Shown piece by piece: positions 1 to 11,279 of a stretch of 64,000 bases of DNA. Under the pieces are notes generated by a model. That model saw only the letters and a list, made by a program, of their open reading frames with translations, ran no database searches and was not told the origin of the DNA. The stretch comes from Dugong dugon (lineage: Eukaryota; Chordata; Mammalia; Sirenia; Dugongidae), in contig CM057460.1 in NCBI GenBank assembly GCA_030035585.1, positions 128,634,714-128,698,713 on the forward strand, in the 5' to 3' direction. A program made the translations under genes and the position numbers. Numbering within the stretch: the stretch's first letter is position 1; every line of letters starts with the position of its first letter.

Positions 1-1340
1 AAAGTTCCCAGGGATCCCACCGGTGCAGCTATGAGGTCTGGGGAAGTAGCTCTCAGGTGCTGCAGTACAGCCTGGCTAGAAGTCGTAGAGGTATACGACA
101 CCAGGTATTCGTGGAACAGAAAGAGAAGGAAGGTACAGAGAGACAAGAAACTGAGCAATGAATAAAGACAAAAAGGGAAAAAGGGGAAAAGAAAACAAAA
201 CAAATTAAAAAAAAAAAGAATAAGAGAGGCCCCCCAAGAAACAGAAAGAAAAAAAAAAGCAATGAAGAAAGAAATGCTCTCAGGGATCCCTCTGCACTTC
301 TGTGCAAGCCAAAGGGGATTCTCCTTGCCACGCAGCTCTGCCTGGCCAGAAAGGGCTCCCAACTCAAGAAAAGGAAAAGAAAACAAACAAACAATTCAAA
401 ACAAACAGACATACAAAAGCCCCAGGATCACACCAGTGCAGCAGACCAGGCGGGGAAGCAGTTCCCTACTCGAACGGAGCTCTGCAGCCCCTCAGGAAGA
501 AGCAAAGATGACACACGGAGCCAGGTACTTGAGCGAAAGGAGGGGGAGGTGGCGAGAGGCAAGGAAGAAATCAAAAGAAGCAGGAAAAAAAGAAGTAACA
601 CTAGCAGCCAACAAATGGCCCTCAGAGAGCCAGCTAGTGCGAGCTGGTCTTTCTGGATAAGAGACTGTGTCCACAGGAAGCAGAGGGGGCCGAGAGTGGG
701 TGAAGAATTGTAGGGAGTGGGAAAGCATATATCACAAATTACCGGAGCTCTGCAGCCCCTTAGGAAGAAGCAAAGATGGCACATGGAGCCAGGTACTCAA
801 GCGAAAGGAGGGGGAAGTGGCAAGAGGCAAGGAAGAAATCAAAAGAAGTGGAAAAAAGCAACACCAGCAGCCAACAAATGGCACTCAGAGAGCCGCCTGT
901 TCGGGTGTGTGGAATCCAAGCAGCCGGTGTTTCCCGGTCAAGAGACTGTGGCCACGGGAAGCAGAGGAGTCCGAGTCAGGGTGAAGAAGTATGGGTGGTG
1001 GGAAAGCGTATATCACAAATTACCGGTTGTTTTGTCTCCCGCTGGACGCTCCGTGAGGCTGCTTTCTCATACCCCCTGTTTGCTGGTGTCCAATAGGAGT
1101 CCAAGATGGCGGATCCTCGCTGCTTTAGCTGGTAGGGGACCTCTGCCTGAATCTCTCCTCGCTCTCCATCCTCTGTCAGTTTTCTCACTCCATTTGGTGC
1201 CTGGCTGAGTTCTTTATTTCTCGTTTGATGTTTTAGTGTTTCAGGATTGTTGTATTCTCTGTTCGGCTTAGTTTTTCAGATCTTTGCTGTGAAGGGACGG
1301 CATGGTGCTTCTGCCTAGAGCGCCACTTTGCCAGAACTCC
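1..1340 (-). mobile_element. L1-1: LINE-1 5'UTR, cut by left window edge
   Basis: This is the 5' untranslated region of a LINE-1 whose sense strand is the minus strand. The 5' end lies near 1340, where the plus strand reads CGCCACTTTGCCAGAACTCC, matching the 5' ends of the copies at 12985, 49441 and 62304. The element continues leftward out of the window toward ORF1, which is not seen. The GC-rich part holds two tandem monomers (separate entry). Because the 3' end lies outside the window, no target-site duplication can be paired. Apparent reading frames on both strands here are 5'UTR frames, not host genes. Confidence 0.93.
475..1024 (-). promoter_or_regulatory. Two tandem L1 5'UTR monomers (candidate promoter)
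   Basis: The anchor AGCAAAGATG occurs at 501 and again at 769, a period of 268 bp, and the flanking sequence is repeated with it (about 475-746 and 747-1024). Tandem monomers upstream of ORF1 are the known promoter organisation of mouse L1. A promoter role here is inference from position and repeat structure. Confidence 0.7.
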
Positions 1341-1376
1341 CTATTTTTCATTGTCTTTTGATAAACTTTACTCTTT

Positions 1377-1527
1377 AGGAAGCCCTAGTGGTGCATTGGT
1401 TAAGAACTATGGCTGCTAATCAAAAGGCCAGCAGTTTGAGTCCATCAGCTGGAAAACACTACAGACAGTTCTACTCTGTCCTATATGGTCTCTGTGAGTT
1501 GGAATCTACTACAAAGCAACAGGTTTT
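1377..1527 (+). mobile_element. AfroSINE-type tRNA-derived SINE
   Basis: The copy begins AGCCCTAGTGGTGCATTGGT, a tRNA-like head. It continues through CAGTTCTACTCTGTCCTATA to a GAGTTGGAATCTACT-like 3' part. This is the architecture of the afrotherian SINE found many times in the window. The copy is diverged and not a functional tRNA. Confidence 0.85.
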
Positions 1528-1967
1528 ACCCTGTACAGCAGTTATAAGTTTGCAGTAAAATTATGCAGAAAGTACTGACAGTTCCCACTGACTATGTCTT
1601 CCCCCTGCATATAGAGAATTTTTTTACATAGCTAGGGAGAATGGGGATGAGAGATAATTTTATTTTCTAATGAAAAAACTGGTTCTTCTTTAAATTTTAA
1701 ATTTTGCTTGCAAACTGAATAGTCCCTTCTTTATTTGATTGCCATCTTCCCCTATTTTATTATGCATAGCCATAAACATCCACTGACACTTTTAATATTC
1801 TGTTTGGAGATTTCCTTAGCCAAAATACAAAAGTTGATTAGGTGTAAGTTCTGTCTTCCAAGTCATTATATGCAATGTTTTGCCAATTGTTTTGCAACTA
1901 CATATAACATGGGTTACTATGTATTGAATTGGGAAAATCTGCTGCAAAAGACTTCTTTAAGATATTA

Positions 1968-2456
1968 AAAGGTGAAGATGTCACTTTGAGGATTAAGGTG
2001 TGCCTGACCCAAGTCATGGTATTTTCAATTGCCTCATATGCATGTGGAAGCTGGACAATGAATAAGGAAGACTGAAGAAGAATTGATGCCTTGAATTATA
2101 GTGTTGACAAAAAATACTGACTATACCATGGACTGCCAGAAGAACAAACAAGTCTGTCTTGAAAGAGGTACATCCAGAATGCTTCTTAGAAGTGAGGATG
2201 GTGAGACTTTGTCTCATATACTTTGGACATGTTATTAGGAGGGACCAGTCCCTGGAGACGGACTTCATTCTTGTTAAAGTAGAGGGTCAACGATAAAGAG
2301 GAAGACCCTCAATGAGATGAATTGACACAGTGGCTGCAACAACGGGCTCAAACATAGCGATGATTATGAGGATGGTGTAGGACTGGACAGTTTCATTCTG
2401 TTGTACGTAGGGTTGCTATGAGTCAGAACCAACTAGATGGCACCTAACAACAACAA
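1968..2456 (+). mobile_element. RTE-clade LINE, 5'-truncated 3' end
   Basis: This is the 3' part of an RTE (BovB-like) LINE in plus orientation. It carries the end of the reverse-transcriptase ORF region, the GGACATGTTATTAGGAGGGA segment, and a 3' end reading TAGATGGCACCTAACAACAA. The tail is a short (AAC)n, as is usual for RTE elements. The same sequence recurs inverted at 17950, 32384 and 50352. The copy is heavily diverged and carries no long open frame. Confidence 0.88.
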
Positions 2457-3731
2457 GAACTATTTTTCCAGTCTGCTATAGAAGTTTCCTTGCTGCTTTT
2501 CTAGCTTTCACTGAAAGAGTCCTACTCATTTTTCTAGCCTTTACTAACAATTTATTCAGTGTATTTCTAACCTCTGTCTGCTCCCTGGTCCCAAAGCCAA
2601 TGCCACATATTTTAGATGTATGTTCAGTTGTTCCCTACTCCTAGGTATCAATTTCTGTCTCAGCTGTTGCTGTATAACAAATTACCCCAACACCTATAAG
2701 GTTAAAACAATAAACATTTATTCATTTTTAAAAGTCTGTGAATTTTCTGGGCAGTTATTGTGGTCTGGGATCTCAGATGGGATGGATGACAGGCCATAGA
2801 TGTCTGGAAGCTCTTGCTATGTGGTTTCTCATCCCCCGAAAGCTAGTCTGGGCTTCTGCCCATGGTGATCTCAGGTTTCCTAGCATTAAGAAAGGGCAAG
2901 CACCAGGGTCATAGTATTTTTAAAAACTCTTCTTTCATCACATTTTCTAATGTCCTATTAACCAATCAAGTCAGAGGACCAAGCATAAATACAAAAGGTA
3001 GAGAAATAGTTTCTACATCTTGATGAATGGAACTATTAAGTAGTGTGTCTTTTTTTCCAGTGTACTACTCTACCTCCAAAATAAATAAATAAATATATAT
3101 ATTTTGAAAATTATTTGAACAGATAAAATTTTATTTATTTATATTAAATATGTTAGAATTGGCATTTCTTGAAACTCATACACAAATATATGCATATACA
3201 TAATATACATTATATATATACATATAGTAAGTATATGACTATGTATTCCTAAATCTGATGTCTCTCTTCTGAATAAGAAATATGAGAGTCTTGTCTCCTT
3301 TTATAAATCCTGTTGGATTTTTTCTTTTTTCATTCTATTTTGGAATTTCGATAATATTCTCTCTTAATTTATTTTGTTTGGCTGAGGGCCCTTTAAGATG
3401 GGAATTTAGTTAGCCCCAATCTTACTTTATTATTATATCATTATATAATATATTATTATTATATGTAATAAAAGCTCTTTTTTACTTAACAAATTTAATA
3501 GCTACATTTTTATGCATTCTATAAGTCAAATTCTTGATTTTTTTTATACATGGTCATACCACACATTACCCTTTTTGAAATGTTCTTTTAAGAACATTGT
3601 TCCTACAAAAGATTCATATTTACTTTCTGCATGTAAACTTCAAGTTAAATAGAATGTTAATTCATTTGAGATTGAGTTTGCTACCTTTAGTTACCAGAGT
3701 TTTTTAGTATTCCAATTTAAACTATACATTT
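2457..3731. other. Non-coding AT-rich DNA with one old repeat-like stretch
   Basis: About 2645-3005 resembles a widespread old mammalian interspersed repeat (GTTGCTGTATAACAAATTAC followed by TTAAAACAATAAACATTTAT), but I cannot assign its family. The remainder is very AT-rich, with short TA runs near 3090 and 3205-3225. I see no gene. Confidence 0.5.
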
Positions 3732-3744
3732 AAAATATTCCAAG
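3732..3744. repeat. Target-site duplication, left copy, of L1-B
   Basis: AAAATATTCCAAG here recurs exactly at 16769-16781, bracketing L1-B. On the sense strand it begins AAAA after a T run, fitting the TT/AAAA preference of L1 endonuclease. Confidence 0.88.
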
Positions 3745-4410
3745 TGGGAGACTTCTGACAACACAGCACTCTAGGCAGAAGCACCACACTGTCCCTCCAC
3801 AGCAAAGATCTGAAAAACAAAGCCAAACAGAGAAAACAGCAATCCTGAAATCCTAAACATCAAATGAAGAGATGAAGAACTCAGCAAAGAACCAAATAGA
3901 ATAAGAAACTGACAGAGAACAGAGATCTAAGAGACATACATGCAGAGGTCCCCTATCAGCTAATGCAGCACGGATCCACCATCTTGGACTCCTATCAGAG
4001 ACCAGCAAATAGGGGGTAAAAGAAAGCAGCTTCACAGAGCTTCCAGCAGGAGACAGAACAACCAGTAAACAGCAATATATGCTTTCCCACCCCCCACCTT
4101 TCCTCACCCCCACTTGGCCTCCTCTGCTTCCCATGGCCACAATCTCTTGGCCGGGAAGCACTGGCTGCTTGTATTCCACCCACCTGCACTGGCTGACTCC
4201 CTGAGTGCCATTTGTTGGCTCCTGGTGTTGCTTTTTTCCACTTCTTTTGATTTCTTCCTTACCTCTCACCACCTTCCTCTCCTTTTGCTCAAATACCTGG
4301 CTCCCTGTGCCATCTTTGCTTCTTCCTGAGGGGCTGTGGAGTTCCTTTTGAGGGTGGAACTGCTTCCCGGTTGGTGCTGCCATGCTGGTGAGATTCTGCG
4401 GCTTTTTTTT
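3745..4410 (+). mobile_element. L1-B 5'UTR, left part of split L1
   Basis: This is a plus-strand LINE-1 5'UTR. It runs from a diverged 5' end (GCACTCTAGGCAGAAGCACC at about 3766) through one monomer to TCTGCGGCTTTTTTTT at 4395-4410. There it is broken by insertion of the minus-strand element L1-A and resumes at 13002. Comparison with the other copies shows the two sides were contiguous: the interrupted T-rich stretch leads into TTCTTGAGTTGGGAGCC on the far side. L1-B is therefore older than L1-A. Confidence 0.9.
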
Positions 4411-4499
4411 TTTTTTTGCCATGTCATTATTTTTATTCTTTTTTTTTTTCTGTCAATTTTTGCTTTATATATATATATATATATTTTTTTTTAATTTAA

Positions 4500-5300
4500 T
4501 TTTATTTTTTTTTAATTTTATTGTACTTCAGGTGAAAGCTTACAGAGCAAATAGTTTCTCATGAAATAGTAGTACACATGTTGTTCTATGACATTGGTTA
4601 ACAACCCCACAACGTATTAAGCCTCTAAATTCTCAACTTTTTTTTTTTTTTTGATGAAAATTACAGATGGCCAAAGATACACCGTTTCAAAAATTTCTAC
4701 ATTCACAGTTCAGTGACATTGACTACGCTCTTCCAACTGTGCTGTTATTCTCACTTAAGATGAAGGCTTACAGAACAAAATAGTTTTTCTTTTAACAGTT
4801 ACTACACATGTTGCCCTATGACAATGGTTAACAATCTCACAGCACATCAAGAATATCCTTACTCCACCTTGTGTTCCCTATCACCAGGGGGCTTCCTTGT
4901 CCCCTTCTGTCTTCTGGAACTTGTCAGTGGACTATTGTACCTCTTTAGTCTCATTTGTTTATTTTTTATTTTATTTTATTTAAACACCATTTCAAAACTT
5001 TTTACTTCCACATTTAAGTGATATTGACTATGCTCTTCCAATTGTGCTGCCATTCTCGCCCAAGATGAAGGCTTACAGGACAAAACAGCCTCCCATTTAA
5101 TAGTTACTACAAATGTTGCCCTATAGTAGTGGTCAACAATCTCACAATACATTGACAGTGTCCTTATTCAATTTGTGTTCCTTATCATCAGTTTCCTACT
5201 CTCCCTCTGCCTTCTGGCCCTTGTTACCGGACTCCTGTACATCGTTAGTCCCATTTAGTTTTACTGGGCTGTCCATTCCCAGGCTTAACATCGAACCTCG
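4500..5300 (-). repeat. Three tandem 3'UTR modules at the end of L1-A
   Basis: The end of the L1-A 3'UTR holds three diverged copies of one module. The anchor TGAAGGCTTACAG (or TGAAAGCTTACAG) starts at 4533, 4761 and 5066, giving spacings of 228 and 305 bp. Each copy includes a CATGTTG...CTATGACA...GGTTAACAAT... block. A T-rich stretch separates the first two copies (about 4640-4653), as if an earlier A-tail had been carried inside the element. Confidence 0.75.
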
Positions 5301-5980
5301 AAGGTAACTTCACCTCTGAGCTGAAAGGGTGTCTGGGGGCCACACTCTTGAGGTTTCTCTAGTATTCTTTAGGCCAGTAAATCTGGTCTTCTTTTTTTTT
5401 TTGAGTTAAAATTATGCTCTACATCCTTCTCCAGCTCTGCCCAGAACCCTCTGTTGTGATCCTGGTCAGAGGAGTCATTGGTGGTAGCCTGGCACCATCC
5501 AGCTGTACTGGACTCAGTCCCGTGGAGGCCTTGGTAGCTGTGGACCATTAGTCCTTCGGACTAATCTTTTCCTTGTATCCTGTTCTCTTCGTTCTCCCTT
5601 GTTCCCGAAGGGAAGAGATCAGTGGAGTATCTTAGATGGCCGCTCATAGGCTTTTAAGACCCCAGACACTACTCACCAAGGTAGAATGTAGAGCATTATC
5701 TTTATAAGTAGTGTCATGCCAATTGAGCTAGATGTTCCCCGAGATCATGGTCCCCAGAGCCCTCCGTCCAACAACTCAGTCCCTCGGGGGGTTTGGATGT
5801 GTCTATAGGGCCTCCATGACCTTTCCTTGTGCAGGTTGTGTTAGTTTCCCCTGTACTATGTACTATCTCACCTCTCACCCAAGTTACCACTTACCTATTA
5901 CCTATTTAGTATTCCCCCCCCCCATCCCTGGTAACCAACAAGGATTGTTACATTTTGCATGTGAATTTTTTCATGGGTTT

Positions 5981-8900
5981 TTACAATAGAGGTCTCATAC
6001 AATACCTGTCCTTTTGTGACTGACTTATTTCACTCAGCATGATGTCCTCCAGTTTCATCCATGTTATCAGATGGTTCACAAATTCATTGTTGTTCTTTCT
6101 CATTGCATAGTACTCCATTGTGTGTATGTACCATAGTTTGTGTATCCATTCATCTGTTGATGGACATCGAGGTTGTTTCCATCGTTTTGCTATTGTGAAT
6201 AATGCTGCCATGAACATAGGTGTGCATATGTCTATTCGAGTGATGAGTCTTATTTCTCTAGGATATATTCCTAGGAGTGGGATTGCTGGATCGAATGGTA
6301 TGTCTATTTCTAGCTTTCTGAGGAAACGCCATATCATTTTCCAAAATGGTTGTATCATTTTGCATTCCCACCAGCAGTGTATAAGAGTTCCCGTCTCCCC
6401 GCAGCCCTTCCAACATTTGTTATTTCCAGTATTTTTGATTCGTGCCAGTAATGCCGGGGTGAGATGGTATCTCATTGTGGTTTTAATTTGCATTTCTCTA
6501 ATGGCTAGTGATCGCGAGCATTTCCTCATGTGTCTGTTGGCCATTTGAATGTCTTCCTTGGTGAAGTGTCTGTTCATTTCCTTTGCCCATTTTTTGATAG
6601 GATTGGTTGTCTTTTTGTCGTAGAGGTGTTGGATTTTCTTGTAGATTATGGAGATTAGACCTTTGTCTGACTTGTAATGTCCAAAAATTTTTTCCCAGTC
6701 TGTAGGTTCTCTTTTAACTCTTTTGGCGAAATCTTTTGAAGAGCATAGGTGTTTGATTTTTAGAAGATCCCAATTATCTAGTTTATCTGTTGGGTTTTTT
6801 GTGTTGATGTTTATGGTTTGTATCCTATTAATGCCATGTATTAAGGCCTGAAGTGTTGGTCCTATTTTTTCTTCTATGAATTTTATAGTTTGAGGCTTTA
6901 TATTCAGGTCTTTGATCCATTTTGAAGTAGTTTTTGTATATGGTGTGAGGTATGGGTCCTGTTTCATTTTTCTACAAATGGATATCCAGTTTTGCCAGCA
7001 CCATTTGTTAAAAAGACTGTCTTTTCCCCATTTGATGTATTTTGGGCCCTTGTCAAAAATCAGGTGACCGTAGGTGGATGGATTAACATCTGAGTTCTCA
7101 ATTCTGTTCCATTGGTCAATGTCTCTGTTGTTGTACCAGTACCAGGCTGTTTTGAGTACTGTAGCTGTATAGTAGGTTCTCAAGTCAGGTAGTGTGAGTC
7201 CTCCAACTTTCTTCTTCTTCTTCAGTAGTGCTTTACTTATTCGGGGCTTCTTCCCTTTCCATATAAAGTTAATAATTAGTTTTTCCATCTCTTTGAAGAA
7301 TGTTGTTGGTATTTGTATCGGGATTGCATTGTATTTGTAGATTGCTTTAGGTAGAATTGCCATTTTCACAATGTTGAGTCTGCCTATCCATGAGCATGGT
7401 ATGTTTTTCCATTTATGTAGATCCCGTTGGATTTCATGCAGCAGTGTTTTGTAGTTTTCTTTGTATAGGTCTTTTATATTCCTGGTCAGATTTATTCTTA
7501 AGTATTTTATCTTTTTAGGGGCTATTGAAAATGGTATTGATTTCCTGATCTCCTTTTCATCGTTCTCTTTACTAGTGTATGGGAATCCAACTGATTTTTG
7601 AATGTTTATCTTCTATCCTGCTACTCTGCTGAATCTTTCTATTAGTTCCAGTAAATTTCTCGTGGAGTCTTTAGGGTTTTCTATGTATAGTATCATATCA
7701 TCTGCAAACAGGGAGAGTTTAACTTCTTCATTACCAATTTGGATGCCCTTTATTTCTTTCTCTTGCCTTACTGCTCTAGCTATAGCTTCCAGCACAATGT
7801 TAAATAGGAGTGGTGGTAAAGGGCATCCTTGTCTTGTTCCTGTTTTCAAGGGGAATGTTTTCAGCCTCTCTCCATTAAGAATGATGTTGGCTGTTGGTTT
7901 TGCATAGATGCCCTTTATTATGTTGAGAAATTTCCCTTCTATACCTATTTTATTGAGAGCTTTTATCAGGAATGGGTGTTGGACTTTGTCAAATGCCTTT
8001 TCTGCATCAATTGAGATGATCATGTGATTTTTTTCTTTCCTTTTATTTATGTGGTGGATTACGTTGATGGATTTTCTAATGTTAAACCATCCTTGCATAC
8101 CTGGTATGAATCCTACTTGGTCGTGGTGTATTATTTTTTTGATATGATACTGAATTCTATTGGCTAGAATTTTGTTCAGAATTTTTGCATCTATATTCAT
8201 GAGAGATATTGGTCTGTAATTTTCTTTTTTTGTGATGTCTTTGCCTGGTTTTGGTATCAGCGTTATGCTGGCTTCATAGAATGAATTTGGAAGTGTTGCT
8301 TCCTCTTCTATGCTCTGAAATAACTTGAGTAGAACTGGTACGAGCTCTTCTGTAAATGTTTTGTAGAATTCTCCAGTGAAGCCATCTGGGCCAGGGCTTT
8401 TTTTGGTTGGGAGTTTTTTTTTATTACCTTTTCAATCTCTTCTCTTGTTATGGGTCTGTTCAGATTTTCAATATCACTTTGTTGTAGTTTGGGTAGGCCG
8501 TATGTTTCTATAAATTTATCCATTTCCTCTAGGTTTTCAAATTTGTTGGAATATAGTTTTTCATAATATTCTGTTATAATCCTTTTTATTTCAGTTGGGT
8601 CTGTTGTAATGTCCCCCATTTCATTTCTTATTTGGGTTATTTGTGCCCTCTGCTGTTTTTCTTTTGTCAGTCTTGCCAGTGGTTTGTCGATTTTGTTGAT
8701 TCTTTCAAAGAACCAACTTTTGGTTTTGTTGATTCTTTCTATTGTTTTTCTGTTCTCTATTTCATTTATTTCTGCTCTGATCTTTACTATTTCCTTTCTT
8801 CCCGTGGTTGTAGCCTTTTTTTGTTGTTCTCTTTCTATTTGTTTGAGTTCTGTAGTTAATGTTTTGATTTTGTCCCTTTCTTCTTTTTTGATATGTGCTT

Positions 8901-9807
8901 CTATTGCTATAAATTGTCCTCTGAGGACTGCCTTTGCTGTGTCCCAAAGGTTTTGGTATGATGTGTTTTCATTTTCATTTGATTCTAGGAAGTTTTTAAT
9001 TCCATCTCTGATTTCTTCTATTACCCACTGATGTGTAAGCAGATTATTATTCAGTTTCCATGTGTTTGATTTTTTTCCTTGCTCTTTCTAGGGTTAATTT
9101 CTACCTTGATGGCATTGTGGTCAGAGAAGATACTGTGAATTATCTCAGCATTTTGGATCTTGTTGAGGATTGCTCTGTGGCCTAAGATGTGGTCTATTCT
9201 GGAGAACGTTCCATGTGCATTGGAAAAGAATGTGTACTTTGCAGCGGTTGGATGGATTGTTCTATATATGTCTATGAGGTCCAGTTGGCTGATTGTGTCC
9301 TTTAGGTCTTCTGTATCTTTGCTGAGTTTCTTTTTAGTTGTTCTGTCCTTTACTGAGAGTGGTGTGTTGAAGTCTCCTACTATTATTGTGGAACTGTCAA
9401 TTTCTCTTTTCAGTGCTGTTAGAGTTTTTTTTTATGTATTTTGGAGCCCTGTCTTTGGGTGCATAGATATTTATTATGGTTATGTCTTCATGTTGGATCA
9501 TCCCCTTAATCATTATATAGTGTCCTTCTTTGTCTTTTATGGTAGATTTTGTTTTAAAGTCTATTTTATCTGAGATTAGAATTGCCACTCCTCCTCTTTT
9601 TTGATAGTTGTTAGCTTGATATATTTTTTTCCAACCTTTGATTTTTAATAAATTCACATCTTTTTTTCTAAGGTGTGTCTCTTGTAGACAGCAAATTGAT
9701 GGATCCTGTTTTCTTATCCATTCTGCCACTCTCCGTCTCTTTATGGGTGTATTGAGTCCATTTACGTTCAGTGTAATTATTGATAGATGTGAGTTTGTTG
9801 CTGTCAT
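5981..9807 (-). pseudogene. L1-A ORF2 (endonuclease/reverse transcriptase), broken
   Basis: This is LINE-1 ORF2, which in intact elements nicks target DNA and reverse-transcribes L1 RNA at the nick. The start is the ATG at 9807. The N-terminal endonuclease shows CCLQETHL and, further on, GTFSRIDHILG and FSDHNAI. The reverse-transcriptase active site FADDMILYI is encoded at 7682-7708 and is intact. The C-terminal domain keeps a Cys/His motif ([18 protein letters not shown]) encoded near 6345-6400. Breaks include a one-base gain in an A-run near 9425, a two-base gain in an A-run near 8410-8425, and a TAG stop replacing a Tyr codon just after RVAG near 7613. The last 462 codons (7369-5981) are open. 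The gene is not functional as it stands. Confidence 0.93.
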
Positions 9808-10233
9808 TTTGTAGTGCTTTTTTTTGTGATGCTGAAGTTTTCTTTGTTCTTCTTACTCTCTTGTGCTGAGTTACTTTTGTTTGTGGATTTTGTGTTCTTT
9901 TGTTTTTGTAGGTTTTGTTTTTGTGGAGACTTTATGTTTTTCGTCTTTATTTTTATGAGTTGGTTTGTTAACTTTTTTTGTGGTTACCATGAATTTTACC
10001 CTTATCTTTATAATTTTGAAGCAGTCTACCGTTACTTGGTATTGCCTTGCCTTCCTCTCCTTTAGAAGGTTCTATACCTATGCCATTTGTTCCCTCTTTC
10101 ATTGTTTTGATGTTGTTGTCATCCTTTGATTGATTTCTCTGATTCCCTGTTATATATCTTTGGTTTTTGGAAAGTCTTCTGTAGTTCAGTTCCTAGAATG
10201 GTATCTGGTTCATGTGAACCTGCGTCCTAGGTC

Positions 10234-11279
10234 CTAGGTCCTGCCTGAGGGCTGAAGATGTTTGTTCTCAGATCGAAGAACTCCCTTTAATAATTCTTGT
10301 AAGTTTGGTTTGACTTTTGCATATTCCTTTAGTTTCTGTTTATCTGGAAATGACCTAATTTCACAATCAAATCTTAATGAGAGTTTTGCAGGATATATTA
10401 TTCTTGGCTGACAATTTTTTTCTTTCAAGATTTTATATATGTCATCCCATTGCCTTCTTGCCTGCATGGTTTCTTCTGAATAATCTGAGCTTAGTCTTAT
10501 TGTTTCTCCTCTGTATGTGACTTCTTGTTTTTCACGAGCTGCTCTCAGGATTCTTTGTCTTTAGTTTTAACGAGTGTGAATATGATATGTCTTGGTGATT
10601 TTGTTTTGGGGTCTCTTCTATATGGGGTTCGTTGAGCTTCTTGGATGGCCAGCTCTTCATTTTTCATGATATTGGGAAAGTTTTCTGTCAGCAGTTCCTC
10701 AATGATCCTCTCTGTGTTTTCTGTTTTCTCCCCCTGTTCTGGTATGCCAATCACTCGTAAGTTTTTGCTTTTAATTGTGTCCCACATAACTCTCAGGGTC
10801 TCTTCATTTTTCTTTGTTCTTTTTTCTGAGTTTTCCTGAAACAGAGTTGTATCCAAGTGTTTGTCTTCAGTTCCACTGAACCTGTCTTCCATGGTTTCAA
10901 ATCTACTTCTCAGCCCTTCTATGACACCGTCCATTTCTGAAATCTTGTTGTTTATCTTTTGGATTTCTAATTGTTGTTTTTGTATAATTTCGAGTTGTGA
11001 ATTTATTTTGGTATTTTGTTCCTGCATCATCTTCCTGAATTCTTCCAATTTTTTGTCTGTATTTTCCATAAATTTGTCTATTTTTTCCTCATGTTTGTCA
11101 GCTTTTTGCCTCAGTTCTTGGAAAATTCCGAGTATTAGTGATTTGAGTTCCGTATCAGGTACTTCTAGTGCATTTTCTTCCACAGGAGAGTTATCTGGTG
11201 TTTTAATTTGGACGCCTATTGGAGCCTTCTTGTTTTGTTTTTGTAAATGTTTTGATATTGTTTGCTTTTTTCGGGGCAT
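10234..11279 (-). pseudogene. L1-A ORF1 (RNA-binding protein), one frameshift
   Basis: This is LINE-1 ORF1, which encodes the trimeric RNA-binding chaperone of the L1 ribonucleoprotein. It starts MPRKKQ at 11279. Residues of about 60-150 are rich in Glu, Lys and Gln and look like the coiled coil. An RRM-like part contains NLRVIGIPEQ, and the C-terminal domain contains ARRQWDDIYKIL and CQPRIIYPAKLS. A frame break near 10545-10560, where other copies have about four more bases (TTTG), ends the first frame after 244 codons. The C-terminal part continues in another frame from 10467 to a stop at 10234. Of the ORF1 copies here it is the closest to intact. Confidence 0.93.

Noticed and set aside
53-412. 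Frames rich in Phe, Leu and Ser in L1 5'UTRs (for example 53-412, 48049-48735, 60806-61297 on the minus strand; 13061-13312 on the plus strand)
   Set aside because: They arise from T-rich 5'UTR sequence of L1 and resemble membrane proteins only by composition.
6120-6548. Plus-strand frames across L1-A, L1-D and L1-E ORF2 (for example 6120-6548, 54972-55274, 62453-62800)
   Set aside because: They are the complement of conserved ORF2 sequence in minus-strand L1s and recur only because the L1 copies are similar.
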